Positions 33,561-44,396 of a stretch of 64,000 nucleotides of DNA are shown piece after piece. The notes beneath the pieces were generated by a model that had not been told where the DNA came from, did no database searches, and saw only the letters and a list, made by a program, of their open reading frames with translations. The position numbers and the translations under genes were made by a program. The first letter of the stretch is position 1. The number at the start of each line of letters is the position of its first letter. The stretch spans positions 2,351,057-2,415,056 of the forward strand of contig KB445791.1 of the NCBI GenBank assembly GCA_000320605.2, in the 5' to 3' direction. This stretch comes from Gelatoporia subvermispora B. Taxonomy: Eukaryota > Basidiomycota > Agaricomycetes > Polyporales > Gelatoporiaceae.

Positions 33561-34129
33561 TTAGCCGGGTCCGACCTAAGGCAAAGTCAGATTCGCCCTC
33601 TTCTGAGAGGCCTAGAAGGGTGCAGACCTTGGGAATGTCATGGTGCTCGCTCAAAGCCTCGAGCTTTGAGTTAAACTCGTGAACACGGTCCTTGTGCGAT
33701 TTGTGCGCTAACTTGGCCACTTTCTCTGCGAGCTAACGGTGGCCGTGATGAGGGAATGGAAATAGTTTACATGAAACGGATCAATAGACGTACGCGTTTA
33801 CGTTGTGTCTCTTCAAACCTTCTCTCAGCAGGTGTCTTCTTATCGCCATTCACGTTAGACGATGAGACGCGACTACTCCCAGAGGGAGATACGGTCCTTC
33901 TCTCCTCATCCTTCGCTTCTTGCACAAGTTTCTCCGGCTCCTTTGCGCGTTCATCCTCGGTCGCTTTCCCCTTCTCTTTCTCCTTCGACTTGGATTTCTT
34001 CTTCCTGGAGAAGCAGTCAGCACCAGCCAAGTTCGCAGTGTGGTGAACTTACTTCTTCACAATACCTCCCTCAGCAACGCCCCCCTTGAGCTTGAGGGAC
34101 CCGCCGGGGCGGAAGTCATAGTCAGACAT
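33561..34129 (-). CDS. FAM32A-like (DUF1754) nuclear protein
   Basis: Four exons (34129-34053, 34004-33794, 33732-33628, 33575-33561) encode 135 residues. The N-terminus MSDYDFRPGGSLKLKGG and the C-terminus [27 protein letters not shown] are diagnostic of the FAM32A family. Between them lies a Lys/Glu-rich charged segment (KKSKSKEKEKGK) and KTPAERRFEE. Human FAM32A is a spliceosome component that helps exon ligation; the same role here is inferred. The last exon is only 15 bases long. The gene is divergent from the TMEM115-like gene with 246 bases between starts. Confidence 0.9.
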
Positions 34130-34375
34130 CACCCTGGAGGTGAGGGCTAGCGATGGTCATGGACAAGTTGCTAGATGCCACCGGTGTCACGCGCGAGTGA
34201 GCGCTGCGCGTGTCACGTCGAGTAGTCACCGCGCTGTCACCTGGCTTCGCCTGCAACCGCGACCCTGTGCAGGCAGGTACAACGTTGCTCTCGTTCAAAA
34301 GCCTATTTCCTCTCTGTCTTTTTGGCCCAAGCACCCGAGGCTTGGAACTGTACTGTACACGACGGATAGTGGACC

Positions 34376-35705
34376 ATGGCTATTCTCTCCTCTGCGCCGC
34401 TGCAGATAATATCTACCACACCACCGGTCACTCGCGCGTTCGCTGCTGCTACAGTCGCCTTTTCTCTTCTCTACTACTTCCTGAGATGGACCAGCAGTAG
34501 CCCGTTTGTGGCACCATATCTTGTCCTCATCCCCGGATCCAGTCTGTTTTATCCATGGACACTCCTCACGTCGGCGTTCGTGGAGACGACCGTCATTGAG
34601 GTGCGCCTGCACTACGTATTATAAGTGTATTGTAGCTGATTTACACGCAGCTGATTGTCACCCTTCTAGTTATCCCTGCGTCTTTGCGTTATCTGGAAAG
34701 ACTATGGGGAGCCGCAGAAACCATCAAGTTCATCGTGGTGTCCATCACGGCTTCTAACATAATTGCGTTTGTGGTGAATTGGCTAGAATATGTGTTGTTC
34801 CGGTATCCCGTCTTCCTGTAAGAGTGTCTATGACGAGACCCGTGTTATCGCTGATTCACTCGAGCAGTTACGGACAAGAATACCATGGACAAATGGCCCT
34901 TCAGATAGCGGTTCTTGTCGCGTTCACGCAGATCATCCCCGAACATCAGGTGCAATTATTTGGGGTCATCAAAGCCCGAGTCAAGGTAACTAAGTTTAAA
35001 ATTTTGACCAAGCATGGGCACTAATCCTAGACTGTCCTACCCAGACATTACCAATGGCCTACGTTACGTTCTCAACTGTGATGTGCATCATTGGTTTCCA
35101 ATGTCCGTTCATCGTCATCCAATTCGGATGGCTCGTTTCATATGTCTGGCTGCGATTCTACAAGAAGAACTCGGCCGATCTCAGCGGCGGGCCTATGTAT
35201 GGCGACAGGAGCGAGACGTTCGCTTTTGTTAGCTGGTTTCCCCCATTCATCCAGTTAGTAACTACTCCATTGTTCATTTATAGACCACCTGCTGATCTCC
35301 CGTGAAGTACTCCCATCACTATGCTGTCGAATATCGTGCATTCGTTGGCGACCAAGTTCCATCTCATACCATCACATGGAGACTCGGAGACAGGAGGCTA
35401 CAGCCAGGTACCTGGTGGCGCGCGTGCTGAAGCGGAACGACGAAGGTGAGGACCATCGGTGTCACTCATTGTCGCCATCTGACATTGCATCCAGAGCGAT
35501 GGCTCTCAAAGCACTTGATCAACGCCTTGCAGGCGGTTCAGCGTCGCCGTCAACGCCGCAGAGAAGTGCAAACGGCGCGGCACCTTCCCTGCCAATTGCA
35601 ACTGTGCCAGTTGCAAACGCGAGCCCCGCTCCGGGTGGAAAAGCATCTAGTGTGCTTGAGACGGGCACTGAGGAGACGCGAAAGCTCAGCGAGGATAGCC
35701 GGTGA
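34376..35705 (+). CDS. TMEM115-like rhomboid-fold Golgi membrane protein (DUF1751)
   Basis: Six exons (34376-34600, 34651-34817, 34868-34985, 35045-35253, 35308-35445, 35495-35705) encode 355 residues. There are several membrane helices: VTRAFAAATVAFSLLYYFL, LIVTLLVIPASLRYL, FIVVSITASNIIAFVV, a helix around ALQIAVLVAFTQIIPEH, and FSTVMCIIGFQCPFIVIQFG. YKKNSADLSGGPMYGDRSETFAF and WFPPF follow, as in the family. The Ser/Ala/Pro-rich tail is cytosolic. Human TMEM115 sits in Golgi cisternae and affects retrograde traffic; catalytic residues are absent in the family. It is followed after 280 bases by COG1, another Golgi traffic gene. Confidence 0.9.
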
Positions 35706-35985
35706 CGAGGTCGGCACAACGCATCCAGCATTGCAAGGCTTCACTAGATGTCTTCATGTCATATTATCTCTCTTAGTTAGTACACGGGTGCCGAACCATA
35801 TTTTCGGTGTTCTCGCTGGTTCGGATTTACTGGAGGGATGCCTAGGAGGCTACTATGTACCACGAACGATCGCAAGATGCGTCATGCGAAGGAGCGCGTA
35901 TTAGCACGTGGGGTGCTGACCTCCTCCCTAACCACGTGGCGGTGCTATATGTCTGGTCAACTTGGTTCGCGATTGACTTGGCAGC

Positions 35986-38900
35986 ATGGCTCGTCGCCCC
36001 TCTGTCATATCAAATGGCTCTCTACATAGTTTTTCATCGTTCAAACCCTCTCACTCGGCTAATAATTTGGACGCGGCTTCTGTAACGTCACCCGGCCAAA
36101 CAAATGGACATGCGCCGCCAGTGCTTCGATCGGTATCCTCCAGTAAGCTGGAGCAGCTGCTCAGCGCGAGTGGTACATCCAGCGACCTTGATCCGGATGA
36201 TATCTTCTCGAAGTATACCATCTCTGAAGTCAGAACTGTCCAGCGGAGACTGAAGTACGCATAAGCTCCTTGCGTGGCGTTCTGTATTGAAGGAGCTGTC
36301 ATTCAACAGGTCCGATGCTGATGCAAAGCAGGAGGAGCTGCGACTCATGGTTGGGTGCGTGTACCGCCGTGCGATGTGGAATCATGTTATCAATTATACG
36401 ATGAAAGCGCAGGGAACGGTACCGCGACTTACTGCAGGCATCCACATCCATCATCTCAATGTCCAAGTCATCCCAAGGCGTCTTAGATGCACTCGCGGAC
36501 GTTCGAGAAGTCATCTCTTTGACTGCTGGCATGCAGACTTCAAGGCGCCCCTCAGTAGAGGAAGGTGCGTATGCAAGTTGGCTTCGCATGCATCCGATTC
36601 TCACTATGGCTTTTAAAAGACCAGCGGTTGCGCGCGCTACAGTCCTTGTCCGCTCACCTAAAGCTTCTACTCGATACTCCAGAGCACCTTTGGCGACTCT
36701 TGGAAAGCAAGAAGTACCTTCATGCTGCTTGGCTCTTCTTGCTCGCGCGGGTCGTGCACCGGGCTCTCGTTACGGAAGACGACGATGGTGATCAACAATG
36801 GCAGGTATATGGTCTTGAGGTGTCGGTATGTGCGAATATCATCGTCGATTGTTCGCTCTATCCGTGTCTTATATTTTCATAAACAGGATCAGTTTCCGTT
36901 GGTCCAACGACAATGGGACACGGTCTCGCAGTTTCGTTCTCAAATTACACACAAAGCGACCCTGTCACTACGCGAGCATGAGCTGTCTACGACTGAGACA
37001 TGTGCAACATTGTTAACACTACATCTCTTGGAGTCTCGTCCGCTTATGGAGACCCTTGCGGTGTATCTCGCGCAGCGGAAGAAGGCTCTTTCGTCGACAT
37101 TGTCCCAATTTGTCTCGGAGGAACAACCGAACGGAGACACTCGACCAGCTGGACAGGCACCAAAAACCTCTCACAGGTCTCGCAGACTCATGGTGCGCGC
37201 CACCCGACAGAAACTGCAGACCGTATTGGACATCGTCTCACGTACCCTTGGGACCGCGCGTCAAATCTTCTCCGAGGCTTGTGGGAGGTCCATGATGAAA
37301 CAGGTCCTGGAGTTTATTCAAGCACAGTCCGGGTCAACTCCTCCGCCTGCGGACCTGCAGTTGACAACGCAGATTCTACTCAGCACCCTTCCGTCGTCCT
37401 CCCACTTCCTTCTACTTCCCCATAATATCATCTCATATAGACCCTATGTTGACAGCGCGTCGACCTCGGTAGCAGTTTCGGAGGCTCAGCTAAACCAGAG
37501 ACTCGGCAAGTGGTACCAGCAAGCTATGAAGGACGTCGAGTCTTCCTTGGAGAAGTGGCTAATCCCGCTGGAGACTGTGAATGAGATTTGGGATGTGCGC
37601 AGGACCATCTGTACATGGCTGGAAAATTCCCAGCAGTTGAACGACAGCGAGCGAGTGCACGCTAAATCGGTGGTAGATGAAGTTTGCCGGCGTCGCCTGA
37701 TCGCAGTATGGCAGTCTGTAACCAGGGTCGCGGAGACTGCATTCCGGGAACAACTCGTGTCTTGCATGGCGGCGATTCAGGCTGGTTCTGATCGTGCCTT
37801 CTTAGGTATGTCAGGAGTTTGTGATATTCCAGATGAAGATCCGCTCTAATGTTGGCCATTTTCAGACATGCAGCCTGCTGAATACCTGTATCAGACGCCT
37901 CCAATACCCAGTCTTCCGCAAGCAGAAGTAAACCCATCTCTTGCCTCAGCGTCGCTTGACCAATATCGTCAAGCATTGCGACAGCAGCTTTCCGGCCGCA
38001 CGCCATTGTTGCAAACAGTGCTAGACACAGCGGAGGGACATATCAAGAAACTAGAGGACGAGCTTCGGTGTCTACAAGGAGGCGGCGATCGTACCAAGTG
38101 CGTAGCTTATGGAGTGTCTGTTCTATACAATCTGATCAATTATATCCCAGAGACATAGTCGTGGACCTCGTGCATCACTGTCGTCAAGGTGTAGCCTCAT
38201 ATTATGAGAGCATAGGCGACATCCTGAATTCTACTGTAGCCGACATCTACGACTCAGCAGGTTAGGCGATGTCGCTCATTGATGTTCACAACTGACGACT
38301 CCGCTCCTAAACAGACTCGTCTATAAGGTCCCTTGTGTTCATCGGACGGTTGGCTGAAGAATTCTCCCTTTCGTCCACGACTATCTCCAGTGGGGACGAT
38401 GATGTCGAAGTTGTTGGCAGTCAGTTTCGATCATTGTCCGGGTGTGATCTTGCCTTCTGATCTAAATATGAACAGAATTCCAACAGCGAATGGGAGCATT
38501 ACATCGACAGGTATTGGATCGTTGGCAAGACTACCAAGTTTCTCGTGCTGTAACACACAGTTGGAATGCCGCAACAGATGGACATGTCCTAAAAGGTAAG
38601 CCCTCTGTCTGATTCGAAGCAGATATCTGATTCCTGTGCAGCGAACTTGATGGCACCGCGACCATCGTCCGCATTAATGCAGGCCTTGTTTTCTTTATGC
38701 ACTTCTCTGCAGCAACTGGGGATATCGGTGCAAGGTGAACGACAGTTAAGTGTCGCCGAACAGTGCCTCCACCGTTTCCTCAGATATATCATCGAGCAGC
38801 TGCATCCTCAGCTGGGAGATATACAGGCATTCTGGGATTTACATTTCCTCCGCAAGATTGCGTCTGCAAGCAACAGTGAGGCTCTATGCAGTAGTATCCA

Positions 38901-39260
38901 CCACCTCGAAGGAGAAATACAAACTGCGAGAGAGAAGGTGCGAGTCCGTAAGTATCGAACGCACGCATAACTCATTGGTCGTGTCCGGCGCATCACCAGC
39001 TTGTCGCGGAGCACTTGAAAGCCCAAGGACTTGATTGCGAAGATCATATCTCGGACTATTTTTTGAGAACACAGGTTCTCTTGTCCCCCCTCCTACCCCG
39101 TTACACGACCTCCGATGCACCAGGAAATGCAGAGAAGGCGGCTATCCTACTGCCTCATGGCCAGCCTGTTATCGAACAGGGCTTCTTACCCGTGATGGAT
39201 CTCGTAAAGCCTTCACAGCGATTCGGGATACTGTTAGTTGGCAGTGCAGCAGCACGATGA
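35986..39260 (+). CDS. COG1: Conserved oligomeric Golgi complex subunit 1
   Basis: This gene of about a dozen exons starts at MARRPSVISNGSLHSF. The diagnostic Vps51/COG1 N-terminal block is at residues 75-125: DPDDIFSKYTISEVRTVQRRL, then DADAKQEELRLMVGERYRDLLQAS, then the leucine-rich HLKLLLDTPEHLWRLLESKKYLHAAWLFLLA. The long helical body includes a 1 kb exon (36889-37805). The C-terminal end reads GFLPVMDLVKPSQRFGILLVGSAAAR, which looks complete. COG1 is a lobe A subunit of the tethering complex for retrograde vesicles within the Golgi and is needed for correct glycosylation. The exons between 38330 and 38560 are short and less certain than the rest. Confidence 0.88.
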
Positions 39261-39898
39261 TGTATCATGATCCAATTTAGCTCGCGGACGAAACTTTGGT
39301 AGCTGTTCTGTTCTTACTGGAGTCCTTGTTTTTGTGTTCTATTTATCAGGTAACATGGCTGACGAGATCTGCCTCGTCGCATTGCCTCATCCCGATAGCG
39401 ACCGTCAATGATGAAACTGAAGTCTCCACGTTCTCACGTTCATACGACCCTTTCTCAGATAATTCGAGCACTCCGACGAAACTGCCACTAGTATTTTTGG
39501 TCAAGGCCACGGCGCTACGAAGGCTTTATCGCGCAAATATGTATCCTTGAGTTAGTTCTTCAGGGTCTGTGACGTAGCAGGTAAACGTGCGAAGTTATTG
39601 AAGGAGATGGGAATGCAGAAGTCATACCGCGCGCAACCAGCGTAAAGGCTGGGCGAGATACCTGACATCAAAGATAGTCACAGCAGCTGGCGCTTTCCTT
39701 AGCCTGGGAATACAGGCGCCGATCACCTCACGGATATAACATGTCTCGCGCGTTGTAGAAATTTTGTTCATCGGAGGTGCTGGTTGCCCCGGGCATGACA
39801 ATATTGCATTGCAGCTCCGGTAGCTCTACATTGCGCTTTAAAATCACTTGTATATTTAGAGTCTTCAAGGGCAGCAAGTTTCATCTAGTTTCAAGATT
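39261..39898. other. Intergenic region before the 7TM gene
   Basis: There is no convincing gene in 638 bases; the 84-codon ORF at 39296 has no recognisable features. An A/T-rich patch (TTTAAAATCAC, then TATATTTAG near 39851) lies about 50 bases before the ATG at 39899 and may act as TATA element. Confidence 0.5.
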
Positions 39899-41350
39899 AT
39901 GCCTGGTGAGCATCGTGTTTGTCGTCGACATACTTCAGTCTGAATGACCTCTAGCTAGGACTTTACCCGTCGCTTACTTCGTTCTTCAACTGCTGGGGGG
40001 ACATGTCGGATTGCCACTTCTGATCTTGACCTTTTTGTTGTCATCGAAGCGAGTGCCGCGACATCCTACCATCGTAAACCTGTGTATCGCATGGGCAATG
40101 TACTCGGTCACATATTGTTTATTGTGCGTCTCCCGATGTCTGCCTCTATTCACGTATTCACCATCATGGTTAGACTATACGGCGGCAACAACTTCAAGTC
40201 AAATCCACCAAAGAGATTGTGTGCAGTGCAGGCCGCTATGGTCCATGGCGCACCATGCATGTCAGTCATGCCTAACCCTATCTACTCCGAGTTGCACGAG
40301 TTCGACGATTCGATGATTTTCAGGGCGGTGGTCGCTGTCTTCGTAGTGGTTCTCAAGGTGAGTCGAAACATTACTAGGAATCTACGTGTTAAGACAACAG
40401 GACGCAAGATTTGGAGCACTGTCTACGAACCATGGCAGGTGCTGCATTTACATCAGCTGCCCCGTTGGTCGAGACTTTGCGTGGTATGATGCACCATCCT
40501 GACCGACATCCGCTGTTTCTCATATCTGTGATATAGATGCTCTTGCCCCCTTACGTCACATTTGCGATATTTTCCGTTGCTGCAGGCGTGGTGCGGTTAT
40601 TCTTTCTCTAAATTCTAATCGGTAGACAAATTGATATCGTCACAGGTTGGAGCACGTCACCCAGAGACGATATATGTCTCGAATTCAATTTACTGCACCA
40701 TCGACAATACCAAATTGTGAGACCCTTTTTGCGCCAGCCTGTGATGACGCAGTGATAATCTCGTGCTTCGTAGGTATTGGGCTGTCCCACTGTTCACCGC
40801 CATCATTCTACTGGGGATCTCTTGTTTTGAGGGTCAGTCGCTTCCGACTGTATGCAGATAATTCGATATATCTGAGATGACCATAGTGGCCGCTATGGCA
40901 AGATACCTCAAGGGGTGGAGAGATGTCAAGAAGTTATGTCCTGATGCTAAGACTAGGGCGCAGGAAATCTCACCATGGATCCGAGTGAGACTGGTTATTT
41001 CGTGCTCTGGTCCCAAGTGTTAAGAGTTCTCATTGCAGGCAGCTACCTTTGTCCTGAACTCATGGCTTGCACTTGGGTTGGTAATCTCGCGAGTTTGATT
41101 GCGGTGTACATTGTGTTCATGCGAATGCAGAGTATGCATTTCTTTCATGGCACGAGCACAAAACCCAACGCTGTATATCGTACAAGCAGTTCGTACGCTG
41201 CAATCCTGGAGTTTGCGTTTTTATGCGCTGACGCAGTACTCTACAGTACCACTTGCGGCATTCTTCATCTGCGGTATCATGCAGAGGGCAAGATTTCCCA
41301 TCAATTTTCACATCCTTTCGATGAGCTCACGCAGCCTTAGGACATATTGA
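39899..41350 (+). CDS. Fungal seven-transmembrane receptor-like protein
   Basis: Exon 1 is just ATGCCTG (39899-39905), followed from 39955 by MPARTLPVAYFVLQLLGGH and TM1 (VGLPLLILTFLL). TM2 is VNLCIAWAMYSVTYCLLLYGG. The typical LCAVQAAMVHGAPCM precedes TM3 (AVVAVFVVVLK), then TM4 (MLLPPYVTFAIFSVAAG). The loop VGARHPETIYVSNSIYCTIDN comes next, then TM5 (WAVPLFTAIILLGISCFE) and a cytosolic RYLKGWRDVKKL. TM6 follows (AATFVLNSWLALGL), and the last exon carries TM7 (TVPLAAFFICGIM). This matches a basidiomycete-specific GPCR-like family with unknown ligand. It is not the STE3 pheromone receptor. Splicing around 41080-41220 and the exact C-terminus are uncertain. Confidence 0.72.
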
Positions 41351-41834
41351 TGGCATGGTTCTCCGATTGCAAGGGACAAGGGTGCCACGAGACGTGCCCA
41401 GAGGTTGCACGACAGCAACCAAACCAAAGTCCCTCAGATTCAGTGTTCGTCGCGGCCGGCAATACAGCAAGACCGTCGCCCATCTTGATGGTTTCCATCC
41501 GGGGAGCGAGTCCGTTGCTCATAACCGCGGATGAATTGCAGCTCTCGCTCGACGTCTGTCCATGACAATCGAACCGTGCACTACACAAGACAACCGCAGA
41601 ACGTGCGCAGGCTCTTGCAGCTCCCTATGCGTCACTGGCACACGGGCTGGGATTGGAAGCTTGGCGGCATCGACTCCTCTATGCCGTAGAACTCGGGCTT
41701 TGGCCACCAGCCAGGTCAGGCTGCGCTGGGTTGTTGGGTATCTCGGGGATGCGGTCAATTCACAGCCAGAATCCAAGTCGGATGATGAAAGTCCCGTATA
41801 TGTACAATCTGCAATAGATACACAGAGAGATGGC
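41351..41834. other. Convergent intergenic region after the 7TM gene
   Basis: No separate gene is called. Open frames on both strands here are in the 3' flanks. One minus-strand frame would add over 100 residues to SEC61 gamma, but a normal splice site provides the expected short end instead. Confidence 0.5.
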
Positions 41835-42258
41835 CTATGCTCCGCCCCTGCTAAACTATGAGCATAGCGCTGTGAACAGAGGCAATATACGTACACCAGG
41901 ATGTTATTGCTAAGGAATATGATCAGTTATGATTCGTCAGACGGGGAGTGACAACTCACATAGGGATGTGAATCAGTTTGACGAAGTACCCAATGAAACC
42001 CATGACAGCGAAACCAATTGCAACTGCCTTCGAGATCTGGATGAACTCTAGGTGTCAAGACAAATGTGAGCGTAAGTTCGGAAAATTGGGCTGAAGAAAG
42101 AGACCTTTCTGTGACGGTTTCGTGCAACGGGTCAGGAACTGAGAACAGAGAAGTTAGTGTCCGTCCGTAGTTGCTCGGCGGAACAGTACACGGACTTGAT
42201 GACCATCCTTCACGAATTGTTGAGGGATTTCAACAAATTCCTTGAGCTTGTCGGACAT
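41835..42258 (-). CDS. SEC61G: Protein translocon subunit SEC61 gamma
   Basis: Five exons (42258-42196, 42138-42105, 42047-41960, 41909-41895, 41850-41835) give 71 residues, the normal size. The sequence starts [19 protein letters not shown], continues [24 protein letters not shown] with one membrane helix ([17 protein letters not shown]), and ends NNILV plus a few residues. The protein is the single-pass tail-anchored subunit of the ER translocon. The last two exons are only 15 and 16 bases long. The final splice site could instead be 5 bases earlier, giving a stop right after NNILV. Confidence 0.93.
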
Positions 42259-42591
42259 TTTGGTAGAAAGGGTGCAGGACAGGAGAGCTGAGGGGAGATA
42301 TACGTGTCGAGAGGGAAGGTGGCTGAAAGAGCTGAATGCTACGTGCACGTCTGTACGTGACCAACGCGCCGTGAGAAACGCCCGTGAACGCGCTCTGTAC
42401 ACTGGTGTCTGCGCCGGAACGCTGCCTACGGCGGCCTCCATCTCACATTCATGTTCGCAAACTGAATTAGCTGTCCCGCATGGGCTGCGAAGACCGTGAT
42501 ATAACCCACGCTCAAAACAACAGGAGGCCATTCTCAAAACATCTCAGCCGGAGGTGCGCTTTACACAATACAGACTCACCATCCCAGGCTG
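42259..42591. other. Bidirectional promoter of SEC61 gamma and the PPR gene
   Basis: A 333-base region separates the two divergent start codons. It is G/A-rich close to the SEC61 gamma start. No TATA box or known operator is recognised. Confidence 0.45.
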
Positions 42592-44226
42592 ATGTATGAA
42601 TGGAAGACCTCATGCATGGCATTACGAGCGACCGCAACACGCTACCCTATCCTGGGCGTAAGAAACAGAGCTCAGCTCCTGCCTTCTGTCGAGAGCCAAC
42701 ATAATCCTTGTCTTCAACTCTCGGGGCAGGATTGTGTTGGACGTCTTGTCTGTTCGCAAACGGAAGTCCACACTTCATATGTTTGTACCCCGCCAAAACG
42801 ACAACATGCAAAGGGCCCATATGACTCTCCTGTTCTGCGGCACATCTACACGGCCCAAGTGCGATCTCCCGCATCGAGAGCTTCAGACTGGCTGTCCAGA
42901 TCTCGACCGCAATACAGGCCATTACGCGGCGCTCCTTTCTCCACATTTCCAGCATCCGTAGAGCAACTTGTGCATACTACAACATCGCATGACAGTCCGT
43001 CGGAACCAGCAAATGCAGATGCAGAAGTTTGGACACAGCGTATCTCGCGCGCCGCTCTTACTCGCGAAGATCCACGCGCATCGCAAGCTCTTGCCCTCTG
43101 CGACGAAGCGATCTCTTCCGGTATACGTCCTACGAACAGCATGGTCCGTTCCATCCTTCAAGCACTCTGCACCGATAAACCTCGAGAACCGACAGACAAG
43201 GAGATCGACCATGCATTGGATTTCTTTCGTCGCTACTTAGACAATGTAGATCCCGCCAACCCCCCAGCCATTGACCTATACCACATATTGCTCTGTGCGT
43301 TGACATCGGCGCCAGATGCTGCCAGATACCACTCCATTGCTACATCTCTCGTGGAAGATCTCCAGCGTCGGAACCTCCCTATGGACCCCGAAATGATGAC
43401 AACGACCATCATTATGCTTATGCGGCGTGCTCCCACGTTTGGCGCAGCATATAGTGTCTATCGGCTGTTGACAAGGGACCCTAGAAGCAGATTCGAGCTG
43501 GATGAAGGGGGTTACCTCGCCATCCTCGGCGCACTGTGCAGGCTGGCGGAGAATGAGGGTGCACCGAGGCCCCAGATCTGGTACGAGGTCATGAACGACA
43601 TGCGCATGGCGGGCCATACCATATCCGCAAAAGCCTATACGGTGTTCCTGAAACAACTGGGGATTGCGGCTACCAAGCTCCAGACCGCTGACAGGGAGAC
43701 GAGGGTCCAACTTGTGGGGGTCATCAAGGCAATTCGTCAATTCATCACGGTCGACGCTTCCATCCAGCCGGACGTTGATCTGTGGAATGAGCTGATGAAG
43801 ACCTGGCAGAAAGCAGGGTGTGCCGAAGACGCGTTCCAAGTTTGGGAGCATTTGCTTGTCTCTCGCCAGTACAATCATGCGAGCGTCAGCATCGTCCTCG
43901 ATCTCTGTGCATACGCCGGAGCGGTCCCAGTCGCGGCTGGTATCGTGTCCAAGTTGCGTCGAGATCGCTTCCGTCTGAACCTGGATAACTGGAAGAAGTG
44001 GCTCGACTGCCTCTGCCGGACGGGCAAGATTGACGAGGGGCTCAGGTTTCTGTGTATGGAGATGCCTGCGAGCGGGGTTCAGCCAGACGTGGGCACGGCT
44101 GAACTCCTCCTGACTCACGCTCAAAGGTACGGCCAAGTTACTACAGCTCGTCGACAGATCAGTAGATACTTGCCGAAGCTATGGCAGCAGCTTCCGGTTT
44201 ATAGGCGGACAGGCGGACAGCCTTAG
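42592..44226 (+). CDS. Mitochondrial pentatricopeptide repeat (PPR) protein
   Basis: This is a single open frame of 544 residues without introns, unusual in this window. The first 130 residues are basic and Ser/Arg-rich as in a mitochondrial targeting region. From about residue 150 on there are paired helices of PPR type: RASQALALCDEAISSGIRPTNSMVRSIL, then DEGGYLAILGALCRL, WYEVMNDMRMAGHTISAKAYTVFLKQL, DLWNELMKTWQKAGCAEDAFQVWEHLL and IDEGLRFLCMEMPASGVQPDVGTAELLL. PPR proteins bind organelle RNA and help its maturation or translation; the target transcript is unknown. An ATG at 42616 is a second possible start. Confidence 0.85.
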   Translation: MYEWKTSCMALRATATRYPILGVRNRAQLLPSVESQHNPCLQLSGQDCVGRLVCSQTEVHTSYVCTPPKRQHAKGPYDSPVLRHIYTAQVRSPASRASDWLSRSRPQYRPLRGAPFSTFPASVEQLVHTTTSHDSPSEPANADAEVWTQRISRAALTREDPRASQALALCDEAISSGIRPTNSMVRSILQALCTDKPREPTDKEIDHALDFFRRYLDNVDPANPPAIDLYHILLCALTSAPDAARYHSIATSLVEDLQRRNLPMDPEMMTTTIIMLMRRAPTFGAAYSVYRLLTRDPRSRFELDEGGYLAILGALCRLAENEGAPRPQIWYEVMNDMRMAGHTISAKAYTVFLKQLGIAATKLQTADRETRVQLVGVIKAIRQFITVDASIQPDVDLWNELMKTWQKAGCAEDAFQVWEHLLVSRQYNHASVSIVLDLCAYAGAVPVAAGIVSKLRRDRFRLNLDNWKKWLDCLCRTGKIDEGLRFLCMEMPASGVQPDVGTAELLLTHAQRYGQVTTARRQISRYLPKLWQQLPVYRRTGGQP

Positions 44227-44396
44227 GTCTGGGATCGATGCTGATTGTATGGATTGCTATGCTATGCAGGTATAGAATACATCATTGCGTGTGTGGTTGA
44301 ACAGGACGCAGGGGCCGGGCAGGACCATCTAGGAGAATAGAAAGCCCAATAAGTACACTACAGAACCATATGCTACTACCATTAAACTACGAGGAA

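Noticed and set aside
39899..41350. STE3-type pheromone receptor
   Set aside because: The loop motifs and TM order do not fit STE3; they fit a different fungal 7TM family. No CaaX-ending pheromone precursor gene was seen nearby.
41519..41896. Long C-terminal extension of SEC61 gamma
   Set aside because: A canonical GTACGT donor right after NNILV restores the normal length of about 70 residues, so the extension is read-through of an intron.
43276..44136. 286-codon open frame on the minus strand
   Set aside because: It is antisense to the PPR gene, whose plus-strand frame shows clear PPR helices; G/C-rich codon use leaves the opposite strand open by chance.
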